Assembly (NCBI GenBank): GCA_024305745.1
Contig: JAHRBS010000017.1
Location: 1-64,000, forward strand
Origin: Polyporus tsugae
Lineage: Eukaryota > Basidiomycota > Agaricomycetes > Polyporales > Polyporaceae
Length of the DNA stretch: 64,000 bases
Direction: 5' to 3'
Made by a program: the position numbers and the translations under genes. Shown piece by piece: positions 39,054-48,964 of this stretch. The stretch's first letter is position 1, and each line of letters begins with the position of its first letter. A model generated the notes under the pieces. It made no database searches and was not told where the DNA came from. It was given only the letters and a program-made list of their open reading frames with translations.

Positions 39054-41687
39054 ATGAACAAATGGCTTAATTATGTAACCCCTATAAACAATAATATAGT
39101 TACCAACGGTCTATTATTAAGAATGTTAGCTAAATTTAGAAGGGAAGTACTAAGAGAAGATCATATTAGTCCTTCTATTATGTTACAATTAAAAATACGA
39201 ATTAGAAAAGAGGGTTATAGAAGTATCAGTGCTTGTCACTATATTAGAAAAAGTTCTTTTATAGACTTGATACCGGATTTTCTTTTAGGTGTTGAAATTG
39301 TGAATGAAATTTACATACGTGATAATGAAAACATTGTAATCGAAGCTTTCGAATTAAGTTATAAATTCTCTAGTATAGTATTAGTCAAAGATAAAATAAA
39401 TAGAAATCCTCGTACCGTTACTGAAAGATTACCTACTATTCTTATTGGTGGTTTCAATTTACCTAGGTCTATGGATTTAAGTGAATGGGGGAAAGTACAT
39501 TATATGAATAATGAACAGGAAGCCATTGTATATAAATACAAAAGTCAAGCAGTTTATTATGTTAAAATAGAAGAGTATAAATACCGAGTAGAGTTAAAAT
39601 ACGGAGACAGGGTAGTATTAAAATTTACAGATGAGTTATTGAATCCCGGTAACTTAACTGAATTCAAAAGAACCGTAAAAAGACACACTTATTATTTCTG
39701 TGACGGTGATATAGTTTACCATAGTCAAACCTTCAAAAAAAATTATATTAAACCAATAAAACAGGTAATTAAAATAAATGAAAAGTTTATTACAATGGAT
39801 TTAGAAACCAAAGTAGTAGAAGGTAAATTAGTACCCTATGCCGTAAGTATTTATGATGGGAAAGAAAGTAAATTCTTTTTCTTAAGTGATTATAAAGACT
39901 CTTATGACTTATTAAGAAATGCCTTAATATCCTTAATGCTTAGAAAATATAATGGTCATATTGTTTACTTACATAACTTCAGTCACTTTGATGGTATCTT
40001 CTTAATCAGAGTAATAAGTGATTTAAGTAATAAAGTTAAATTGTTAAAAACAAAACAACAAAAAATTGTTAATGTACAATTATTCTTTAGTGAATATTCA
40101 ATTAACTTTAGAGACTCTAATTTACTTTTTAATGCATCTCTGGATGCTTTAGCTAAAACGTATAATGTTGGTGAAAAAGATATATTTCCTTATGATTTTA
40201 TTAATGAGGTATCTTTAGATTACGAAGGAGAAGTTCCAGATAAAATTTATTTCTCTAAAAAAGTAAGTGATAAAAATTATGAAAATTATAAAAATAGATT
40301 TAAAAGTAAAAAATGGAACCTAAAAAATGAAACTGAGTTATATTGTGTGAATGATGCTTATGTTTTATTTGAAGTTATTAAAGTTTTCAATTTAGAGATA
40401 TTTAATACATTTAGATTAAATTTAAACAGATTTCCTACAATTTCTTCATTAGCATTTGGTATCCTAAAAAGTAATTTCCTTACAGAAGATACTATCTGTA
40501 TCTTAGATGGGACCATATTTGATTATATCCAATCTGGGTACAGAGGTGGATATGTAGAAGTATTTAAACCTTACGGTCAAGATATTACTGGGTATGAAGT
40601 CAGATCTTTGTATCCTTTTATTATGGGGTTTACACCTATGCCAATAGGACAACCTACTGCCTTCAAAGGTGATATCTTAAGAGCATACCCTGAAATTTTA
40701 CACGATGATAGTAAATATCTGTTCTTAAAATTAGAAGTTGAGTGCCCATCTACTATGGAAAAACCATTCTTACTACACAGATTAAGAAAAGGTCAAGTAT
40801 GGCATACAGTAGCACCAACTGGTAAATGGACAGGTATTTATACAGGAGTAGAATATCGAAGAGCATTAGAATTAGGATATAAATTAAAAATAATAGATGG
40901 TCTTATGTTCAATGCAAAATTCATATTCCGAGAATACGTATCTGCCTTATATGACATTAAACTTAATAGTGAGAAAGGTAGTCCTCGGTACATTATAGCC
41001 AAATTACTTTTAAACAGTTTATATGGTCGATTTGCAATAGATCCTAACCTTTACAAACATAATTTAATATCAGAAGCTCAATTGGATGAATATGCTTTAA
41101 ACTACAAAATAGAGGATATTGATTCACTAGGAAATGGTAAACTTTTAATAAGATATTTCGATGAGAAGGTAGTAGACTATAAACCAGAATATCAAATGAT
41201 GAGTACTAGTATAGCAATCTCTGCTGCTATTACAGCTGGTGCAAGAACCTATATGAATTATTTCTTATTGAACTATGATGTTTATTATACTGATACCGAT
41301 TCCGCTTATATTAAAGGTAAATTAGATCCTAAGTTTGTAGGTGATGTCATTGGTCAATTTAAATTAGAAGGAGTATTCGATGAGGTAGTGTTCCTTGCAC
41401 CTAAAGTAAGAGGAAGTACCAATTCTTTTGGAGAAGAAACAAGAGTTAAGGGACTTAAAAGTCCAGTTACTTTTAATCAACTAAAATCACTTTTATATAA
41501 AAACCAAAGTCTTGAAATAAACCAAGATAAATTCTATGGAAATATCGGAGAGGGTTCAATCTCAATTAAAAATGAGATATATACCGTAATGGTTACTGAA
41601 AATAAGAGAGAATTAATCTTTGATGAATCAGGAAGATTTGTGGGTACAAAACCCTTTCATATTGATGAAACTCTTAAAAATAATTAG
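39054..41687 (+). CDS. dpo: Family B DNA polymerase of linear plasmid origin (copy 2, altered motif A)
   Basis: 877 aa, intact frame. Exo I ITMDLETK (Asp249, Glu251), Exo II LHNFSHFDG, Exo III LYCVNDAYV, motif B KLLLNSLYGRFA (~650-661), motif C YYTDTDSAY (Asp747, Asp749) are all present. Motif A reads GYEVRSLYPFIM: the metal-binding Asp is replaced by Glu515 (codon 40596-40598), where relatives have YDVNSLYP. Polymerisation may be impaired although the exonuclease motifs look intact. It differs strongly from dpo copy 1, so a different plasmid is the source. Convergent with rpo, ~100 bases apart. Confidence 0.93.
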   Translation: MNKWLNYVTPINNNIVTNGLLLRMLAKFRREVLREDHISPSIMLQLKIRIRKEGYRSISACHYIRKSSFIDLIPDFLLGVEIVNEIYIRDNENIVIEAFELSYKFSSIVLVKDKINRNPRTVTERLPTILIGGFNLPRSMDLSEWGKVHYMNNEQEAIVYKYKSQAVYYVKIEEYKYRVELKYGDRVVLKFTDELLNPGNLTEFKRTVKRHTYYFCDGDIVYHSQTFKKNYIKPIKQVIKINEKFITMDLETKVVEGKLVPYAVSIYDGKESKFFFLSDYKDSYDLLRNALISLMLRKYNGHIVYLHNFSHFDGIFLIRVISDLSNKVKLLKTKQQKIVNVQLFFSEYSINFRDSNLLFNASLDALAKTYNVGEKDIFPYDFINEVSLDYEGEVPDKIYFSKKVSDKNYENYKNRFKSKKWNLKNETELYCVNDAYVLFEVIKVFNLEIFNTFRLNLNRFPTISSLAFGILKSNFLTEDTICILDGTIFDYIQSGYRGGYVEVFKPYGQDITGYEVRSLYPFIMGFTPMPIGQPTAFKGDILRAYPEILHDDSKYLFLKLEVECPSTMEKPFLLHRLRKGQVWHTVAPTGKWTGIYTGVEYRRALELGYKLKIIDGLMFNAKFIFREYVSALYDIKLNSEKGSPRYIIAKLLLNSLYGRFAIDPNLYKHNLISEAQLDEYALNYKIEDIDSLGNGKLLIRYFDEKVVDYKPEYQMMSTSIAISAAITAGARTYMNYFLLNYDVYYTDTDSAYIKGKLDPKFVGDVIGQFKLEGVFDEVVFLAPKVRGSTNSFGEETRVKGLKSPVTFNQLKSLLYKNQSLEINQDKFYGNIGEGSISIKNEIYTVMVTENKRELIFDESGRFVGTKPFHIDETLKNN

Positions 41688-41726
41688 TCTATAAAAAACC
41701 CCCTACTATTCTTAAGTTAATAAAAA

Positions 41727-41760
41727 ATAAAAAGGAAGCAAATTTATGCTTCCTTTTTAT
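41727..41760. terminator. Perfect hairpin between convergent dpo and rpo
   Basis: A 14-base perfect stem (ATAAAAAGGAAGCA / TGCTTCCTTTTTAT) with a 6-base loop. It is nested in an outer imperfect inverted repeat (ACCCCCT at ~41698, AGGGGGT at ~41777). The symmetric A/T-flanked position between two convergent stops suggests a bidirectional terminator or RNA-processing signal. Confidence 0.6.
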
Positions 41761-41789
41761 TTTTATTTTTATATTAAGGGGGTAATGAT

Positions 41790-44700
41790 CTAATTTATCA
41801 TGTATACAGAATCCTTAACTAGATTAATATCAAACCCTCCTATTGACGGGGGATTAGGTATAATTATTCTTTTTTTACCATTTTGGACAAAGAAGATTTT
41901 GTATTCCTGATCAAAGGTTACTGGGTAACCAGCTTCCATTAACCGACGTAAGTTTTTTTCATGGAAATTATTAATAAATTCTCCATCTGAGTATAACTCA
42001 GCAAACTCACATTTAACTATTTCCCGTAGAATATTTGAATTATTAGGATGAGTACCAAAACAATCGTGCACTGTAATTAAAGATTTTTCGATCATTTGTG
42101 CAAAATTAATGATCACCTTCATTAGGTGATTAGCAACTAGTGAGTGGATAATATTAGGTATAATTGCATTAGTTTGTTTCTGTTTATCTAAATCAGTTTT
42201 AGAATACTGTCTCAATATTGATACTTTATTGTTTAATCTTAATTTTCTTTTTAATACTGTTTTAAGGTATCTTTGATGTTCCTCTACTCCAGTTGGTGTA
42301 CTTCATTCAATATCTAAGTCAAATTCGTTCATTACCTTAGACATTTTAAAATATACTCATAAAATTTCTCAATTAAAGGATATCTTTGAAATAGCTTATC
42401 GTTAATTATACGACTTATCATTCTTAAGTCACTTTCATTGATTGTACAAAATTGATGTTTTGTTATAGTAGGCACATTAGTAAAGTATTTTACTCCTTTT
42501 ACAACTACTTTTTTAAAGTGTTCTTGTAACTGTTCGAAGATACCTTCAATGGTAACATTGTAAGTTTTAGTTATTATTGGTTTCTTTAGAATGTTTCTAG
42601 GTAGGTCTACTTCTAATAGGTTAGTATACTTAGGATTTTCTAAACCTATTCTTCTAATTTCATTGTTAATTGGTATTGCTAATTTCTGGTAAATGTCAGA
42701 TACATTATCTTGTTCAGATTGTGGAGTTAAATTAACTTCCTGTCCTAAAGACTCATCTTTCATTAAACCGGCTAGATGTTGAATACCCGAACAAGTACAA
42801 TCGAAGAATACTGGTATTTTTACTTTATAACTAGGGTCTTTTTCTAGTTCCCTCATTAATAAACATAATGCCGTAAACTTAAACTTTTCTTCTGCTCCTA
42901 AGATAAATTCAGGATCCATATCTAAGATTTTACTTTTATTTTGAATAGTCCATTCTACTCTTTTATCATAATTTAATTTACTGATACCTTGTTCTCCATA
43001 AACATTAGCAATATAAATGTATAAATTTCTTAGGCCTTCTTGGGTTAAAGATTCCCCATCTGAGAACTGGATCATAGCTACCGGTAAATCACTACCTTGG
43101 TAATTCAAATAATAAGAATCAGTATAGATTCTACCTCTAAAATCAGGTCTTAAGGGTATATAGAAGGTTTTATTTCTAAGTAGAAATGCTTCGGCTAATA
43201 CCATATCAAAAGGTTTATCATGAGATTTAGCATAAGGTTTTTCTTCTTCCTCTTTGGGGAATAAATAATCTCCTCGACCTTCAAAAAGATAATCGTATAC
43301 TAAGTCATTTATTTCAAACTCTACCTTACTCATTATATTTATACTTCTGTATAACATTTCTTTATTTAGGGTACAGTGAGCTGAATTAGGTGAACTTCTT
43401 ATTAAAGGACTTTGAATATATGAATTGGTCAGGTAACCACCGTAAGTTTTATCACCCCAATCTTTTGGTGGACATACCATAGGCATAGATAATGGACTAA
43501 TTAAAACATTCGATCTAATTTCTTCTAATTTACCTTCATTAAATTTAATTGTAGCACTTTCTCCTTTTAAATATCCTAACTTAACATTAAAATCTCTATC
43601 AAATATTCTATGAGGTTCCATCATAAGAATACTTAGAAAATAGTCTCCAATTCTTAGAATATCATCATCATTAATTTTTAGAGATTCTAAAAAGGTATCA
43701 AAAGACTGATAATCACTATTTTCCATGTCAACTTTCCCTTGTTTTAAGTACTTATTTCTTTCTTGGATAAATGTATGACTTAGTATATTTGAACCTATCT
43801 TTGATATGGTAGAGGTATAAGTTTTATCTTGTCTTACACAATTTCTGGTTACTAGGTAAGTAATCATAAGCATTAGATTATAATCAATATCCTTAGCTAA
43901 CTTAGGGAAATGTTTATAGATCAAATCTGGTCTTTTGCTAGACACATTTTACTCATTAATCAGTTCTACAGTTTTAGTTACTGCTGATAATAGACTCATA
44001 TTAGATGTATTAGTTTTTATAATATTTTTATCGGAACTTAAATAATAATTCATTTCCTGTATCCAATTTTCTTCTAGATTTCTTTGGGCCTCTACCGAAT
44101 CATTAGTATTATCTAACCGATCTCTCATTTTAATTAAAAATTCATTGATTCTAGGATGATTTTTTAACATTTTACTATTAAGGTTTCCCGGTAAATTTAA
44201 ACTATTGGACTCATCAATTTGTTTTTTAACACTAGTATGAATACCTCTTTTTTGAGGGTGACTAGGATTGTGTATACGTTTACTATCAAAATCCTTTTTA
44301 ATTTCTTTAGATATTTCAGTATACTGGTTCAATTTCTCATCTATTTCTTTTACTAATAAATTTAAGTAATTGTCCATTTCTGGTTTAATAGACATATGTA
44401 AACCACCAGTGTGAACAGTAATATTAAATAAACCCATTAATATTGACTCACAAAACTTTCTATCGAAATACCTAGATCTATCTTTATATTGTTGTGGAGG
44501 ACAAATAAGTTCAATGATCGCATATAGTTCATCTACTTTTTTTAATTCAGTAAAGTCTTTTTTTCTTAAATTGATTGCTGGCGAAAGACTTATGACTTAA
44601 TTCAATTAGTCTACTATCATAATCCTCAAATTTAAAAGGTTTTCTTGGATAAGTTAAATTTTCTATAAGGAATAATAATGTTCTTAGCACTAAAGTTAAT

Positions 44701-45356
44701 TTAATATCATTAGTTTTTAAGATATGTCTTCTATTATGAGAACCACCATTTATAACTATCCCCTTATTTCTAAATATGTAATATAAATGTTCAAATCTTA
44801 TGTGATTAAATATAAATATTTTATTTAATAAAAAATCAGATGCTAGATACATTTCATTTTGGAAAATTTCCATATAATGGAATACATGGACTTTAAAGTT
44901 GCCTATTTCAATAAGTTGGTAGCCGTCAAACTGGTTACTTACTACTACTAACTCATATTTTTTTAAATTTTGATAGGTAGAAGCTAATTTAGCTAATTCT
45001 ACTAAGAATTGTAAGTCTTCGATTTTATACATCAAATGAAACTCTACAAAGAAAGTTGAAATAATCAAATTTAAAGGTATTCTAAAGTCACCTCTATATC
45101 TATGCTCAAATCTACTTTTTGTAAGGGTTGCTATAATTACATTATTAGTTTTTTCCGATTCTAGTTCATTTATAATTGTTCTTTCTTTATCATTTAATAG
45201 AGGTTCTTCATTTCTACTTAACTTATTATAAGTTGGGATTAATTCATCTTCCATAAATTTGATTATTAATTTGCTTAGTATTTCTAAGGAACCATAATCT
45301 AAATTTACAATATCCCATTTTGGTAATTTAGTTTCACCAAACAAAACTCTGTTCAT
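41790..45356 (-). pseudogene. rpo: Phage-type RNA polymerase of linear plasmid origin, broken in three places
   Basis: Single-subunit T7-like RNA polymerase; total ~1,190 codons, normal for plasmid enzymes. Catalytic motifs are present: DFRGR (43130-43144), FDCTCSGIQHLAG (motif A), the Lys-containing KKPIITKTYN (motif B) and VHDCFGTH (motif C, in the last piece). Breaks: a frameshift at an A7 run (~44560), an in-frame TAA at 43949-43951, and a one-base loss in an A run (~42343). After it an in-frame TGA encodes the Trp of the conserved W-S-T-P motif, supporting code 4. Inactive unless errors or recoding explain the breaks. Confidence 0.88.
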
Positions 45357-45398
45357 TGTATTTTTATAAGTTTATAAGTTTTTAATTAAAATTTTTAA

Positions 45399-45410
45399 TA
45401 GAATAGATAT
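45399..45410 (-). promoter_or_regulatory. Putative plasmid-type promoter motif
   Basis: The minus strand reads TATCTATTCTAT, ~43 bases before the rpo ATG at 45356. Confidence 0.4.
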
Positions 45411-45507
45411 ATACAGCTATTACTTATCTATCATGGGTAATAGGGAATAGGGAATAGGGGAAACCTAGAGGAAAGTACACCGTAGTTTCTTTGTTTTTGT
45501 ACTAAAC

Positions 45508-45886
45508 TTAAGTTATTGTAAGAATATAACTTAGATTAACTACAATAACCGCAGGTAAAGTAAGTAAAAGGATTTTCTGTAGTAAATTTATACTCCGGTT
45601 ATAATCAATGGAATAATTTAAGGAGTATAAGTTACCCTTAAGATAATCTACAGTTAAAATATAAGATATTATTAAATTGTACACATAGATAAAATTAAAC
45701 AATCCACTATAGAATAACATTAACACACAATATAGTTTTATTAATACCATGTAACTTAGGAACATTATTGTTAAGTTGTAGAATATAAAACCTATAAAAT
45801 ATACTTTTAGATACTCTTTTTTAAAAATTTTAATTTCTTCTAAGAAGTTAGGTATTCCTTCAGTGTAAACTTTAACACACTATTTA
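45508..45886 (-). pseudogene. Fragment of the Asn/Gln-rich membrane protein family
   Basis: An open frame after a TAG. The N-terminal part (VKVYTEGIPNFLEEIK, YLKVYFIGFIFYNL) matches LKGIPYFIREVKNGKVKYIYLIGFIIYNM of the 308-aa ORF. The part from ~45640 (NLLQKILLLTLPAVIVVNLS) matches its LLQKLLLLSLPAIIFMNL. It stops at 45508 just before the TIYC junction and the Asn/Gln tail. Both ends are missing, so it is a relic lying upstream of rpo. Confidence 0.6.
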
Positions 45887-45915
45887 AATTTTTTATTTTA
45901 TTCTTAATATAGACT

Positions 45916-46336
45916 TTATTTAAAGTGTATATAAAAAGAAACTATATCATAACAACCATAAATCATAATACTTAAACAAAGCAATAATACAATAAATTCA
46001 TAAATAATAAAATTAATTCTAATATTTTTATAAAATCTTAATAATTTATGTACATAAACATATTTTTCTGGTATTTTATTTAAAAATTTGTCATGACTAA
46101 CTATATAAATTGATAACAAATATATACCGATATTTATAACATTTGATAAACTAAGACATGAAAGTACTAAAAAAAGATAAACTTAACATAACTATTGCGG
46201 GAAGAGGTTCATCTATATGAAGACCAAAAGTATTTAACAATTCTAACAAATTTTTCATTTTAATAAAATAATAATAAAGTTTTAGAAGATATAATTGATT
46301 ATACTGAATAATATCTTTAATCACAGTCTTGAGCAA
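45916..46336 (-). pseudogene. Membrane-protein ORF remnants
   Basis: Two short minus-strand frames. 46336-46151 contains LLELLNTFGLHIDEPLPAIV. 46119-45916 contains IYIVSHDKFLNKIPEKYVYV and a membrane helix FIVLLLCLSIMIYG. They are probably parts of one decayed membrane protein. A shorter, further decayed copy lies at ~53945-54230 between cox1 and nad4. Function unknown. Confidence 0.4.
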
Positions 46337-46562
46337 TAAAAATTTAATTTGAATAAATACTAAAATAAGTTACAAATTAATATAATCTAATATAGACATA
46401 TATATTTAAAAAAACAAAAGTTTTAATTGAGTTAGTTAGACTAAATTTTAAAAAAAGTTAAATGTTATATAATAATTAAGAGAGTTTATTTTAAAAATAA
46501 TTAGTCGAAAATTTACTAGTCCTTTCTATTGATAGATAAAATTACAAATAAAGCGGTTACAA

Positions 46563-46637
46563 AAGCTGATAAAAAGAATTGAACTTTTATTTTATCGTCA
46601 TGAATGATAAGTTTTAACCAGTTAAACTATATCAGCT
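46563..46637 (-). tRNA. trnM(cau): tRNA-Met (CAT), copy 1
   Basis: Perfect acceptor AGCTGAT/ATCAGCT, D-arm GTTT...AAAC, anticodon loop TTCATGA (CAT), T-arm AAAAG-TTCAATT-CTTTT. One of two CAT tRNAs in the cluster; which is the initiator cannot be told. Confidence 0.9.
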
Positions 46638-46973
46638 AATAAATTTTTAGATAGGGAGTTAGATAATTGTAAGAATAGTTTTGTAAATAGAACTGAATTT
46701 ACTATAAAAATTCATAAGTATATATAGGTCATCATATTGCACATTATAATAAATATAAAATAAACAAACTAAAGTGTTAGAACTGATAATTTATATGTAA
46801 ATTTACTGTATTTTGAAAAAGAAAAACTTCTTTTTATACCATACCTTCAGGTATCTATTATATTTAATAATACTTATAACCTTACTAAATTAAATAAGTT
46901 AATCCCAGTTTTAACTATCTTAACCCTCTCTTTTAAGATAAATGAATGATTCTATGTCATCTAAATATTTAAA

Positions 46974-47047
46974 GGGTAAAATCAGAGACTCGAACTCTGA
47001 ACAGCGTCGCCACAAGACGTTATTTTACCGATTAAACTAATATTACC
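46974..47047 (-). tRNA. trnH(gug): tRNA-His (GTG)
   Basis: Acceptor GGTAATA/TTTTACC, anticodon loop TTGTGGC (GTG), T-arm CAGAG-TTCGAGT-CTCTG. Start of a tight run of tRNAs reading on the minus strand. Confidence 0.9.
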
Positions 47048-47135
47048 TCTTTTACTCATTTATTAAAATAGTAAAATTTTATTATTATTTTTATAATAAG
47101 TGATCATAATGATTTTTTTAGTTATTTTATTTGAT

Positions 47136-47223
47136 CGGGCACTGTGAGATTTGAACTCACGACTTTTTTTAGAAGTACTTATTTTCAAGATAAGCGCCAT
47201 AAACCAGACTCGACCAAATGCCC
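47136..47223 (-). tRNA. trnS(uga): tRNA-Ser (TGA)
   Basis: Acceptor GGGCATT/AGTGCCC, anticodon arm CTTAT-CTTGAAA-ATAAG (TGA), long variable arm as expected for Ser, T-arm GTGAG-TTCAAAT-CTCAC. Confidence 0.92.
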
Positions 47224-47295
47224 TTTTAAGAAAATATACACATATACTTAAAAAAATATAAAAATAAGAATATTTATATTATATTTATAATGAAA

Positions 47296-47369
47296 TAAGA
47301 CCGAAGGGAATTGAACCCTTATAAGATCCATTATGAGCGAATTGCATTAACCTATTATGCTACAGTCTT
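47296..47369 (-). tRNA. trnM(cau): tRNA-Met (CAT), copy 2
   Basis: Acceptor AAGACTG/CGGTCTT, anticodon arm ATTCG-CTCATAA-TGGAT (CAT), T-arm AAGGG-TTCAATT-CCCTT. Its sequence differs from the CAT tRNA at 46563. A lysidine-modified Ile role is possible but less usual in fungi. Confidence 0.88.
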
Positions 47370-47393
47370 AATAAGAATGATTAAAATTTAAAT

Positions 47394-47476
47394 TGAGCAG
47401 TAAAGGAATCGAACCTTTTACGGTATAAACCAATTTTTTTACAGAAAACCACCATTACCAATCGGATCACCTGCCC
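47394..47476 (-). tRNA. trnY(gua): tRNA-Tyr (GTA)
   Basis: Acceptor GGGCAG/CTGCTC, anticodon loop CTGTAAA (GTA), long variable arm, as known for mitochondrial Tyr in many fungi, T-arm AAAGG-TTCGATT-CCTTT. Confidence 0.9.
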
Positions 47477-47569
47477 TAAGTATAAACTTTTATAAAATAA
47501 AAACATAATTATTTTAATCTAATTTTGTGTTTTTTATATAAAGTTAGTATCTACTATTCTTATAAGTAT

Positions 47570-47641
47570 GAAAACACTTGGGATCGAACCAAGACCATTC
47601 TCCTTAAAAGGGAGACACTCAACCAATCGAGTTCTGTTTCC
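47570..47641 (-). tRNA. trnK(uuu): tRNA-Lys (TTT)
   Basis: Acceptor GGAAACA/TGTTTTC, D-arm ACTC...GAGT, anticodon arm TCTCC-CTTTTAA-GGAGA (TTT), T-arm CTTGG-TTCGATC-CCAAG. Confidence 0.93.
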
Positions 47642-47642
47642 T

Positions 47643-47693
47643 AATATAAACTATCAATATAAACTATCAATATAAACGATCAATATAAATTTT
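47643..47693. repeat. Short tandem repeat, 13-base unit
   Basis: ATATAAACTATCA repeated about 3.7 times with one C-to-G change, in the spacer between trnK and trnP. Confidence 0.85.
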
Positions 47694-47752
47694 ATATATT
47701 CTATGGCAAAAGGATATCGTTATATATTCACTCTCCGTAGAGAATTTTCATA

Positions 47753-47826
47753 CTGAGTTGACCAGATTCGAACTGATATAAGCCACCACCAAAAAATGGT
47801 GTTTTCCCAAATTAAACTACAACTCA
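47753..47826 (-). tRNA. trnP(ugg): tRNA-Pro (TGG)
   Basis: Perfect acceptor TGAGTTG/CAACTCA, anticodon arm CCATT-TTTTGGT-GGTGG (TGG), T-arm ATCAG-TTCGAAT-CTGGT. Confidence 0.88.
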
Positions 47827-47828
47827 TA

Positions 47829-47901
47829 AGCCAAAAACAGGAATTGAACCAGTATTAGATTCTTACAAGGAATCCGTTTTAACCATTTAAACTATTTTGG
47901 C
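47829..47901 (-). tRNA. trnT(ugu): tRNA-Thr (TGT)
   Basis: Perfect acceptor GCCAAAA/TTTTGGC, anticodon arm GATTC-CTTGTAA-GAATC (TGT), T-loop TTCAATT. Two bases separate it from trnP. Confidence 0.93.
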
Positions 47902-47945
47902 TAACTTACTTAAAAAACTTTTTATTTATTTAAAATAAGATATAG

Positions 47946-48017
47946 TGCCTCAGGAGAGAATTGAACTCACTTCTTTAATGCTTCAAATTAACGCTTTTAC
48001 CATTAAGCAACTGAAGC
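47946..48017 (-). tRNA. trnF(gaa): tRNA-Phe (GAA)
   Basis: Acceptor GCTTCAG/CTGAGGC, D-arm GCTT...AAGC, anticodon arm TTAAT-TTGAAGC-ATTAA (GAA), T-arm TGAG-TTCAATT-CTCT. Confidence 0.92.
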
Positions 48018-48048
48018 TAACTATTATTAGGTTTTATAATAGTTTATA

Positions 48049-48120
48049 TGGAGATAGATAGACTCGAACTATCATACTTGTAATGCAACTACAATTGATT
48101 ACCAATTATCAGATATCCCC
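48049..48120 (-). tRNA. trnA(ugc): tRNA-Ala (TGC)
   Basis: Acceptor GGGGATA/TATCTCC, D-arm TGAT...ATCA, anticodon arm TTGTA-GTTGCAT-TACAA (TGC), T-arm GATAG-TTCGAGT-CTATC. First gene of the cluster in transcription order. Confidence 0.93.
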
Positions 48121-48964
48121 TTTAATAATATATACTCTTTTATAATTATGTTTTATCAGACTTTATTTTTAGTATTTATTTAAAGATTTTCATTTTAATC
48201 TTTTGTATGCAATTGTATATTAATAATGATTTAAACTCTTTACTTATTACTATTTATTTTTAGTATAGCTTTATTTAATTATACTTATAATTTATATTTA
48301 ATTAAAAAGTCTATTAATAGGTTATTAACGGTCGAGGTATGTCCTATAAAATAAATGATATTAAAAATAAATGATCAAGTAAATAACTTCAGATAACCAT
48401 TTTTATTGGATTCATTTTAAATAAATTAGATTTAAATATTCCTGAAAACGCATAACATCATGTGATTTGTGATTTTGATATTTTTTTTTTATATTACTAG
48501 TAAGTTAATTAAATTTTGTTTTTATTAATGTAGATGGTTAATTAGGTTCTATTTTTTTTTTTAATAAATACGAAATAAAAAATAACTAAATTTATTAAAA
48601 TAGTACGGTGTTCTGAACAAAAGTTCCTTATTTTTAAGTATTTGAGGGAGTTATATGCGTATTTTTTTAATTAGCTATTATTATTATTTCACTCATTGAA
48701 GTCGGATTAACGCTAAAATAAAAAATAATATTCCTATATATCCCCTATATCTTATATCTTAATAGGTAATATTAAATTAAAATTAAAATATTGGCCTATT
48801 CTTTATAGGAGTAAAACAACGATAATCAAGTTTATTAAAGAGTGTTTAGATTACTTCTAAATTATTACTATAGAATAGTTAAATTACAAACAGGCTATTT
48901 AATGATAAACATACTTACAAGTTTTTTTTAGTGATCCTTAAAAAGGGGGCGATAAAATAAAGTA
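48121..48964. other. AT-rich spacer
   Basis: About 840 bases with no gene, tRNA or clear repeat. It contains poly-T and poly-A runs and isolated less AT-rich patches (~48600-48660). I looked for RNase P RNA landmarks and saw none. Confidence 0.45.

Noticed and set aside
27000..46400. Terminal inverted repeats of the integrated plasmids
   Set aside because: I compared the flanks by eye and found no convincing long inverted repeats; a self-alignment of the window would be decisive.
47643..47693. CRISPR-like array
   Set aside because: Simple 13-base tandem repeat without spacers; no CRISPR is expected in mtDNA.
48121..48964. Possible RNase P RNA in the spacer after the tRNA cluster
   Set aside because: I could not find the conserved P4 pair of sequences; nothing beyond A/T-rich spacer.
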